A DNA stretch of 45,390 nt from a virus: positions 1 through 45,390 of the IMG/VR virus record IMGVR_UViG_3300032322_001014; one strand, given 5' to 3'. Position 1 is the first letter of the stretch; each line of letters begins with the position of its first letter. The position numbers and the translations under genes were made by a program. Below the pieces are notes generated by a model. The model did not search any database. It worked only from the letters and a program-made list of their open reading frames with translations, and was not told the DNA's origin. Shown in pieces: positions 39,459 through 45,390 of this stretch.

Positions 39459-39637
39459 TCGTCATCTTCTCCAAAAAGGTATATTGCCATCTTACGCTCA
39501 GTAGTGTCCGGATCTTTCATCGCACATCCAAAGCAAATTTGTTCATCTTTAGGTCCATATGGTCTGCACTCTGCAATAATACCACACATCTGGCATGCTT
39601 GAGGTGCTTCTTCTGCTATGAATCCCCGTCCACTCAT
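39455..39637 (-). CDS. Small Cys-rich, probably zinc-binding protein
   Basis: 60 aa. CQMCGIIAECRPYGP and QICFGCAMKD supply two CxxC pairs, a typical small zinc ribbon or knuckle. The C-terminus is acidic. It starts with GGAG 5 nt upstream and overlaps mazG by ATGA. Function unknown; small zinc proteins beside mazG could act in transcription or protein binding. Confidence 0.7.
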   Translation of the reverse strand: MSGRGFIAEEAPQACQMCGIIAECRPYGPKDEQICFGCAMKDPDTTERKMAIYLFGEDDE

Positions 39638-39639
39638 AC

Positions 39640-39906
39640 TTACTCCTTTGGTATATTATACTCTCTACCGTATTGCGAATAGTGTCCTATAGCATCAGGT
39701 GATGAGTATTTTATATTACTTTCTACAGGCAGTCCAAAACGCTTACGAATGTTTCGCATGTCTGCTTGTGAGCCGCAGCAGGCTACACATTCATTAATAA
39801 TTAACTCGGCGAATTTTTTACACTCGGGCATATCCCAGTGTCCGATGCCAAAGCCATCTTCCATGTATCCAGCCTGTTCGGCAAGTTCTTTAATTCGTTC
39901 GTTCAT
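39640..39906 (-). CDS. Small conserved phage protein
   Basis: 88 aa. MNERIKELAEQAGYMED then KKFAELIINECVACCGSQAD are common in short phage proteins of unknown function. The Cys pair in VACC could bind metal but is isolated. It starts by TAATG overlap with the 396-aa gene and is followed after 2 nt by the zinc protein gene. Confidence 0.65.
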   Translation of the reverse strand: MNERIKELAEQAGYMEDGFGIGHWDMPECKKFAELIINECVACCGSQADMRNIRKRFGLPVESNIKYSSPDAIGHYSQYGREYNIPKE

Positions 39907-41096
39907 TAGAATGCCTTTAGAATAATCATATTCTCATTAAAACGACCATTAGGTGCAGTCGCCGTTGCTTTAATGCCCTCAAAATATTTACGGGCTGCAG
40001 GCTTACTACCCATAATTTCTTTGAGTTGTTCGCCTGGCTTACGCAATGTTTTGATTTCACTCTTGCCTGTATCAAAACCAATAATCGTATTACCCTTTAC
40101 AGTGAAAGTCTGACTGTATTGATCGGCAATATAGTGATGCAGTTTGCGCTTTGCAGTATCATAAACCCATGCTTCACTTGCACCATGTAGTTTAGTCGGA
40201 TGCACACTTATTAAATCAAGTTTTGCAGTTGGATCCTTAAACTCTTTAAGGTACTTGAGTTTTGATACAATCTTTTCAACTGGCACTGGCTTACGCTTGC
40301 GCGGAGTCTTGTTTGCTTTCTTAATGCTGATATAACTATTGAGGTCGCTAATAACTTGCTCAATAGTCTTAATCATATTTTTGACTTGCACTTTGCCGAA
40401 CTGGCTGTAACCCTCAACTAGTTGTGGGTCTTTGCCTTCTTGTACTTCATACCACTCGTTAAGTTCTTTCTTCCAAACATCTAGAATGATAGGGATGTGT
40501 TGTGGGAGAATGTTATGCTTTGCAAGAATGTCAATGGGCTTGCCTGGCAAACTGCCCTTCATCCCAGCCTGAATAAAATCGTCAAACAATCCAATGATTT
40601 CACCTGTTGCCTCACGTGCCTTTTCACGCATAATTTCTTGTACGTTGGGGCGATTCACAGGTTCTTTTTCTACTTCTACTTCCTGAGGTGTCAGATTACT
40701 TTTAAACACAGTTTCAGGCTTGTGTACGCAGGTAATCAGTCTGCTAATTTCATTTTGCAAACTAAGTTCCTCATGATCTGTCAATTGCAGTCCACGTAGT
40801 GTCATCCTAGCAAGCCAACCGTAAGTAGTAAGAATTTCACTTTCAGGTGCTTTAGCCATAACTTTTGCATCTGCTTTACGGTCATTCTGTTCCAAATATT
40901 GAATCATTAGTTCCTTAGCATCTTTGCGTACATAGAACCTAGTGTACCAACTGAATGCTCGGGCTAGTGCGCTATTGCGAAATTCTGGATCGGGCTGAAT
41001 TGCGAAAAAAGGCTCGTCTCCCGTATACTTTGTATCTGCATCTTTTGGGTTTAGTGCTTTAATGACATGATCGCTATTTTTAGACTTGCGTGACAT
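39906..41096 (-). CDS. Unknown early protein, first gene of the mazG operon
   Basis: 396 aa from ATG 41096, preceded by AGGAG; a longer frame to 41135 has no ribosome site. It is largely helical, basic and shows no motif I can name. FRNSALARAFSWYTRFYVRK and ILTTYGWLARMTLRGLQL suggest a folded N-terminal helical domain, and KKANKTPRKRKPVPVEKIVS a flexible basic linker near 280. A beta-rich C-terminal part follows (HPTKLHGASEAWVYDTAKRK). A nucleic-acid-binding role is possible from the basic linker only. It is transcribed from a strong early promoter at 41124-41152. Confidence 0.65.
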   Translation of the reverse strand: MSRKSKNSDHVIKALNPKDADTKYTGDEPFFAIQPDPEFRNSALARAFSWYTRFYVRKDAKELMIQYLEQNDRKADAKVMAKAPESEILTTYGWLARMTLRGLQLTDHEELSLQNEISRLITCVHKPETVFKSNLTPQEVEVEKEPVNRPNVQEIMREKAREATGEIIGLFDDFIQAGMKGSLPGKPIDILAKHNILPQHIPIILDVWKKELNEWYEVQEGKDPQLVEGYSQFGKVQVKNMIKTIEQVISDLNSYISIKKANKTPRKRKPVPVEKIVSKLKYLKEFKDPTAKLDLISVHPTKLHGASEAWVYDTAKRKLHHYIADQYSQTFTVKGNTIIGFDTGKSEIKTLRKPGEQLKEIMGSKPAARKYFEGIKATATAPNGRFNENMIILKAF

Positions 41097-41123
41097 GCTT
41101 ACTCCTATTATTAATGAAATGCT

Positions 41124-41152
41124 ATTATAACACACCCCGTATTTAATTGCAA
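41124..41152 (-). promoter_or_regulatory. Strong sigma70-like early promoter of the mazG operon
   Basis: Minus strand TTGCAA (41147-41152), 17-nt spacer, TATAAT (41124-41129) with extended TGn directly before it. The ATG at 41096 is 27 nt downstream with AGGAG in between, so this message has a normal leader. Contrast with the leaderless arrangement at 12744 and 18086. Confidence 0.8.
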
Positions 41153-41189
41153 CCTTTTGGAATTGTCATATTAGTAACGGATTTATGAC

Positions 41190-41195
41190 TAAATA
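41190..41195 (+). promoter_or_regulatory. Possible degenerate late box before the gp14-like gene
   Basis: GACTAAATACATTATAAAC on the plus strand contains the TAAATA core 20 nt before ATG 41216, with GGAA as weak Shine-Dalgarno. Two mismatches to the minus-strand boxes make this weak. Confidence 0.3.
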
Positions 41196-41215
41196 CATTA
41201 TAAACGGAATAACAA

Positions 41216-42979
41216 ATGCCTAGATTATCACTATACCGTCCCGAAAAAACTCAAGATTACAAGTTTTTGGATAGAACTATTAACGAAATGTTCACCGTAG
41301 GTGGCACAGACCTATACATACACAAGTATTTGGGTCCTGCGGATCAAGGACCAAGCAACGATTTTACTCAACCGCAGTACAATAATTTAGACCCATTAAA
41401 TATTCAGGATTTATTATTCCTAGAAAACCGTGATAGAAAATACGCCCCGGATATTTACAGGATACGTGGGCACTACAATGTACAGAATCTTGACTTTGAC
41501 CTCAGTCAGTTTGGTCTATTCTTAAACAATGATATTATATTCATAACTGTACATTATAACAACATGATTGATTTAGTAGGGCGAAAGTTAATGGTAGGGG
41601 ACGTACTAGAACTTCCCCATTTAACAGACTATCATCCTCTTAACGAAACGATTCCTATAGGATTACGTAGATATTATCAAATAACCGACGCTAACTATGC
41701 TAGCGAAGGATTTAGTCAAACTTGGTATCCGCACCTGTGGCGTATTAAGTGTGAGCCATTAGTAGATAGTCAAGAATTTAGTGATATTTTAGAACAACCA
41801 ATTAACAAAGAAAATTACTTAGGTGATTGGGATAAGACGAAAACGTATGTTCCTGGTTATGTAGTAACATATGGTGATACAAATTGGACTCCAGTAAAAG
41901 AAGTTCCTGCAGGTATACCTTGTCAAGGTGTAGCATGGTCACAAACAAAAGAATACCCAACTGGCACAACTGTTACATTAGACGGTAAAACTTATGTAAC
42001 TAAACAATTAACTCCTGCAGGTACTCCAGTAACAAATACAAACTATTATGAACTATATTGGGAGCGTGACATTGCAGATAACTTAAAAGATATTATAAGT
42101 CGTTACAATAAGAATATACAAATTAATGATGCTGCAATTGCAGAAGCACAACGCATAGTACCTAAAACAGGTTACGATAGAAGTCAGCTTTACATACTAC
42201 CAACTGAAGCGGATCAGCCTGCACCACCAGTCAGTTTGATTATTAGAAATGGTGATCCTGAGCTTGCATTAGGATCACTTGAGATTATACAACCTTCAGG
42301 CTTTACACCTAGTCCGATCATACGTATCAGTGCTGCAGCCTTAGCGTCATTACAAGAACAAACAGGGGCTGATGATGCGATTACGGCATTTATACAAATG
42401 AGTTTAGAATTAGCAGAGATTGCACCTGAAATGACTGACACTGGTTCTGGGCCAGTTGAGCCTGATATAGTTCTTGCTGTAAAGGCGTTTGGTCCTGTGT
42501 CAGTGCCGTTCGGTACATCAGACAATACATATGCATTCGCAGATGCAGATCCAACTCAACCTAATTTTGATACAACTCAGTTAACACCTGATATGGATTT
42601 CCGTGCAGACTGTGACCCAAGATTTAGATTTATCGTTCGTTCAAGCCCAACTGGATTTGGTTACTTAGATGGTTACTTAGTTGGAACAGGTGAAGCTCCA
42701 AACGGAGAACCAGTAACATCTGCAATTGATTTCCCTCCGAACCCAACTGTTGGTCAGTATGTATTAAGAATAGATTATTTACCACAACAGTTGTTCCGAT
42801 ATGACGGTAATATTTGGGTGAGAATAAGTGAAAATGTACGTACTGGTGTAGCATTTGAAGCTGGTGATGAATCATTACTCTCATCATTTATAAATAACAG
42901 CAATGTTACAGCAACTACAAGTGGTACAATACCACAACAGCAACCTCTTTCCAGTATACTAACAATAACCCCTGATTAA
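41216..42979 (+). CDS. gp14: Neck protein (gp14-like) with inserted carbohydrate-binding-type repeats
   Basis: 587 aa, longer than T4 gp14 (256 aa). The first 195 residues fit the gp14-like neck proteins of marine phages: TINEMFTVGGTDLYIHKY, LFLENRDRKYAPDIYRIR, DFDLSQFGLFLNND, then RKLMVGDVLELPHL and EGFSQTWYPHLWRIK. Two tandem short repeats follow at 205-236 (WDKTKTYVPGYVVTYGDTNW) and 241-272 (WSQTKEYPTGTTVTLDGKTY). These resemble CBM5/12-type carbohydrate-binding modules. The C-terminal 280 residues are beta-rich and unknown. It is the first gene of the plus-strand unit, 8 nt before the gp15-like gene. The neck assignment is from sequence pattern memory. Confidence 0.6.
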   Translation: MPRLSLYRPEKTQDYKFLDRTINEMFTVGGTDLYIHKYLGPADQGPSNDFTQPQYNNLDPLNIQDLLFLENRDRKYAPDIYRIRGHYNVQNLDFDLSQFGLFLNNDIIFITVHYNNMIDLVGRKLMVGDVLELPHLTDYHPLNETIPIGLRRYYQITDANYASEGFSQTWYPHLWRIKCEPLVDSQEFSDILEQPINKENYLGDWDKTKTYVPGYVVTYGDTNWTPVKEVPAGIPCQGVAWSQTKEYPTGTTVTLDGKTYVTKQLTPAGTPVTNTNYYELYWERDIADNLKDIISRYNKNIQINDAAIAEAQRIVPKTGYDRSQLYILPTEADQPAPPVSLIIRNGDPELALGSLEIIQPSGFTPSPIIRISAAALASLQEQTGADDAITAFIQMSLELAEIAPEMTDTGSGPVEPDIVLAVKAFGPVSVPFGTSDNTYAFADADPTQPNFDTTQLTPDMDFRADCDPRFRFIVRSSPTGFGYLDGYLVGTGEAPNGEPVTSAIDFPPNPTVGQYVLRIDYLPQQLFRYDGNIWVRISENVRTGVAFEAGDESLLSSFINNSNVTATTSGTIPQQQPLSSILTITPD

Positions 42980-42987
42980 GGATTTAA

Positions 42988-44364
42988 ATGGCACAATATT
43001 TTTACGACAATCAAATAAGACGTTTTTTAGTTCAGTTCGCTAGAATTTTTAGTAACTGGTATGTTACTAAAGGTAAAGATCCTGCTGGCAATGACATTTT
43101 GATTAGAGTTCCTATTCAGTACGGAGATCAAAGCAGACAAGCATCTACAGTAATTGCTAACAACAGTCCTAGTAGTTTGCCTAGTGCCCCTATGATTACC
43201 TATTACATATCTAGTTTAGAATATGATCAGACACGAACACAGAGTCCTTACTTTGTAGATAAGACAAGTGTTCGTAGAAGAACATTCAATGAAGAAACAC
43301 AATCATTTGAACAAACACAAGGTGACGCATTTAGTGTAGAACGATTAATGCCTGTTCCTTATACATTACGTATTACAGTAGATTTTTGGACAACAAACTA
43401 TAATCAAAAGTTAGAATTACTAGAACAGTTAGGTGTGTTATTCAATCCTAGTATGGAAATACAAAGCACAGATAACTTTATTGATTGGACAAGTTTAAGT
43501 GTAGTATATCAAGATAGACTTACGTTTAGTAGTAGAACAATTCCAATTGGTTCAGGTAATCCTATTGACATAATGACTTGGACATTTTATATGCCTATAT
43601 GGATTAGTTCAAGTGCTAAAGTTAAGAAACTTGGTGTTATATACAAAATTATCGCAAGCATATTCCAAGGAAATGCAATTACTGATATGCAAGATGATGA
43701 TTTATTATTAGGTACTAGACAGAAAATTACGCCATATGGATATAAATTATTATTGTTAGGTAATAGTTTACAAATACTTCCAGACGGTACACCATTCTAT
43801 CCCAATAATGAAAGCATGGATCTACCAACGAATCCAAATACAAACATTTACTGGCAAGCATTTTTAAATGTATATGGAACTGTACGACCTGGTATAAGTC
43901 AAATTTGGTTAGAGAATCCTTATATGGATACAGAGATAGTTGGTACAATTGCATTCAATCCAACTGATGATAGACTATTAATTTTCAATATTGATCCAGA
44001 TACATTACCACAAAATACACTAGGAGCTGTTGACAGTGTTATTAATCCACAGGTTAAGGCACCGGGTAATGGGCTACCTAATGCGGCGGCTGGACAAAGG
44101 TACTTGGTTGTGGAAGATATTGGAAGCAACATACCACTAAGTGCCACAGAAGGTTGGGGCCCACTTGTTGCACATGCTAACGATATCATAGAATACGATG
44201 GTGTTATCGGAGAATGGTTTGTGAGTTTTGACAGTACATTGCTTACTAACGTTGAATACGTTACTAATTTAACTTCAGGATTACAATACAGATTTTTAAA
44301 CAACTCATGGATGAAATCATGGGAAGGTTGGTATGCCGCTGGAGATTTTAGCGTAGTAATTTAA
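42988..44364 (+). CDS. gp15: Tail sheath stabiliser/terminator (T4 gp15-like)
   Basis: 458 aa against 272 in T4. The order AQYFYDNQIRRFLVQFARIF, IRVPIQYGDQSRQASTVIAN, SAPMITYYISSLEYDQ, GDAFSVERLMPVPYTLRI, LFNPSMEIQSTDNFIDWTSL, DIMTWTFYMPIWIS then AKVKKLGVIYKI follows the marine T4-like gp15 family closely. gp15 caps the tail and joins it to the neck. The extra C-terminal 190 residues contain YLVVEDIGSNI and a GWGPLVAHANDIIEYD segment. This looks like an appended beta domain found in other marine phage structural proteins. ATG 42988 has AAGGA upstream, 8 nt after the gp14-like gene. Confidence 0.85.
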   Translation: MAQYFYDNQIRRFLVQFARIFSNWYVTKGKDPAGNDILIRVPIQYGDQSRQASTVIANNSPSSLPSAPMITYYISSLEYDQTRTQSPYFVDKTSVRRRTFNEETQSFEQTQGDAFSVERLMPVPYTLRITVDFWTTNYNQKLELLEQLGVLFNPSMEIQSTDNFIDWTSLSVVYQDRLTFSSRTIPIGSGNPIDIMTWTFYMPIWISSSAKVKKLGVIYKIIASIFQGNAITDMQDDDLLLGTRQKITPYGYKLLLLGNSLQILPDGTPFYPNNESMDLPTNPNTNIYWQAFLNVYGTVRPGISQIWLENPYMDTEIVGTIAFNPTDDRLLIFNIDPDTLPQNTLGAVDSVINPQVKAPGNGLPNAAAGQRYLVVEDIGSNIPLSATEGWGPLVAHANDIIEYDGVIGEWFVSFDSTLLTNVEYVTNLTSGLQYRFLNNSWMKSWEGWYAAGDFSVVI

Positions 44365-44368
44365 ATCT

Positions 44369-44376
44369 GATAAATT
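44369..44376 (+). promoter_or_regulatory. Late promoter-like box GATAAATT before the Nudix gene
   Basis: GATAAATT followed by ACTAT and ATG 44382 on the plus strand, resembling GATAAATACACTATG at 4512. No Shine-Dalgarno is present. If active, the message would be nearly leaderless. The last base differs from consensus. Confidence 0.4.
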
Positions 44377-44381
44377 ACTAT

Positions 44382-44798
44382 ATGAGCAAAGCAAATACAA
44401 GTGCGGGTGTTTTTTTCTATTCAATAGCCACAAACAGATTTTTGTTCTTGTTACGAAATGAAGATTCTTCTTTTTGGGGTATACCAGGCGGTAAACTAGA
44501 AAATAATGAAACTATATTTGAGGGCTTAGAACGTGAATGCCAAGAAGAAATTCAGTTTTTCCCACAACAAGCAAAACTAATTCCTATACAAAAATTCGTC
44601 AACAATACATTCACTTATCATACATTCTTTTGTCCTGTTGAAAATGAATTTCTTCCAGTATTAAATGAAGAACACATAGGTTATTGTTGGGTAGATGTAC
44701 ATAATTATCCAAAACCATTACACCCCGGATTATTCAATACTGTAAACTTTGATATCGTAAAAGATAAGTTAGAACAATTAACGAAGGTTAAAGAGTAA
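44382..44798 (+). CDS. Nudix hydrolase
   Basis: 138 aa. GKLENNETIFEGLERECQEE matches the Nudix box GX5EX7REUXEEXGU in all catalytic positions. The Gly near its end is replaced (EEIQF), which is tolerated in some members. Upstream SFWGIPGGK is the usual entry to the box. The substrate (nucleoside diphosphate linked to X) cannot be told. Phage Nudix enzymes may clean modified nucleotides or act on NAD- or Ap4A-type molecules. It follows the gp15-like gene by 17 nt and overlaps the convergent pirin-like gene by 21 nt. Confidence 0.9.
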   Translation: MSKANTSAGVFFYSIATNRFLFLLRNEDSSFWGIPGGKLENNETIFEGLERECQEEIQFFPQQAKLIPIQKFVNNTFTYHTFFCPVENEFLPVLNEEHIGYCWVDVHNYPKPLHPGLFNTVNFDIVKDKLEQLTKVKE

Positions 44799-45390
44799 CA
44801 TTTCAGGTTCTTCTTCTGGATCAGTGATTATTAATTCACTTTCATTTTCAAAACTAAATCCAGATCCAGTATACGCTTCTATACCATTAATTATAGCAGA
44901 ACCGTTTATTATATAAAGATAGTATCTACGATTAACGTCTAACTTTTCTGTATGGTCTTTTGTAAAGATACCTGCATTTAACTTAGCATAACTTTGTATT
45001 ACCAATGGCCCCTCACTACTTGCGATAGGGCAGAAGTTATCTAGTTTTTCTTCACGATCAAACATCCATACATCATACTTTGGTGAAAAGTTATGTCTTG
45101 CTGCTCTCATCCATAACTGTAGATAGTGGATAGGTTCGTCACTTGGATTACCTTCACAATGCCAAATGCCTGTGCCACAACTCATACGTTGTACTCCACC
45201 ACTAGGCACTTCTACAGTATTCATTATGTTGTCGTTATGGAAGCAAGGACCTTTTACAACATATCCTATGATTTCCATATCGTTGTGCTGATGTATTGGA
45301 GTAAAACTTTTTGGTTGTACACGGTCATCATTAATAACTTCTAAATCGCTGAAGTTAGTATAGTTAGGATCATTGTACGTATTGTTACTA
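44778..45390 (-). CDS. Pirin-like bicupin protein (quercetinase-type), 5' end cut by window edge
   Basis: The frame is open to the right edge with no stop, so the N-terminus is missing; the ATG at 45278 is internal. FTPIHQHNDMEIIGYVVKGP then QRMSCGTGIWHCEGNPSDEP carry the four pirin metal ligands (two His in HQH, His and Glu in HCE). YLQLWMRAARHNFSPKYDV is the family follow-on. The second half, FTKDHTEKLDVNRRYYLYII, is the second cupin. Pirins include YhaK/YhhW-like iron proteins with quercetinase activity and redox- or transcription-linked roles. A phage copy is unusual and could alter host stress metabolism. At least 203 residues are visible, near a full pirin core. Confidence 0.85.
   Translation of the reverse strand, partial: SNNTYNDPNYTNFSDLEVINDDRVQPKSFTPIHQHNDMEIIGYVVKGPCFHNDNIMNTVEVPSGGVQRMSCGTGIWHCEGNPSDEPIHYLQLWMRAARHNFSPKYDVWMFDREEKLDNFCPIASSEGPLVIQSYAKLNAGIFTKDHTEKLDVNRRYYLYIINGSAIINGIEAYTGSGFSFENESELIITDPEEEPEMLLFNLR

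Noticed and set aside
1-45390. tRNA or rRNA genes
   Set aside because: No cloverleaf-like sequence with conserved TTCGANNC arms or rRNA-like stretch was noticed in the intergenic regions, which are all short; a tRNA scan would be decisive.

Overview
The window is a 45.4 kb piece of an AT-rich, tailed, contractile (T4-like) phage genome. Its gene content is that of marine T4-like myoviruses: tail sheath and tube, neck proteins, small terminase, head-completion nuclease, T4-type clamp loader, co-chaperonin, PhoH, MazG and dNMP kinase. Repeat-rich tail fibres with SATGN and IATTAFV modules are also typical of uncultured marine phages. Genes are densely packed, with many ATGA, TAATG and TTGA overlaps. 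A T4-style late promoter box ([G/A/C]ATAAATA) recurs about a dozen times. No rRNA, tRNA, CRISPR or integrase was seen. The host cannot be read from the sequence; a SAR11-like or other low-GC marine bacterium is only a guess.

Layout. 1-3408 (minus): three tail-fibre genes, the first cut by the window edge. 3427-8955 (minus): a run containing two pol-beta-type nucleotidyltransferases, a ligase-like KxDG protein, an HxGH-type nucleotidylyltransferase and a glycosyltransferase, with two small proteins at its head. 8990-12738 (minus): dnaJ-like, clpA-like and an unknown gene from a sigma70-like promoter. 12782-14448 (minus): two conserved phage genes and a holin candidate behind a late promoter. 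14616-15389 (plus): phoH, meeting the next operon at a shared terminator. 15400-18079 (minus): an early replication/chaperone operon with a DnaE-like stub, a groES-like gene and gp44. 18122-24929 (minus): a late fibre/lysis block (two fibres, an Ig-like structural protein, a GH19 endolysin). 25026-37052 (minus): morphogenesis block with a 1473-aa disordered protein, gp16, gp4, tube proteins and a 1191-aa sheath. 37138-41096: a zinc/HNH-like gene (plus), then dNMP kinase, gp13-like neck, MazG and small genes (minus). 41216-44798 (plus): gp14-like and gp15-like neck/tail completion proteins and a Nudix hydrolase. 44778-45390 (minus): a pirin-like gene cut by the right edge.

How it fits together. 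Early operons start at extended -10 promoters (TGnTATAAT type) and encode replication, nucleotide and proteostasis functions. Virion genes sit behind ATAAATA boxes. At three places a late box (one of them a variant) overlaps the 5' arm or loop of a perfect inverted repeat whose 3' arm holds the Shine-Dalgarno sequence of the next gene. Read-through RNA would hide the ribosome site, while RNA starting at the late promoter would expose it. This matches the logic known for T4 e, soc, 49 and I-TevI. Several other genes have a promoter box 4-7 nt from the start codon and no Shine-Dalgarno sequence, suggesting leaderless mRNAs. The most promising under-described content is the nucleotidyltransferase/glycosyltransferase cluster (3427-8450), the hairpin-embedded late promoters, and the 1473-aa protein with AT-hook, EF-hand and acidic segments.
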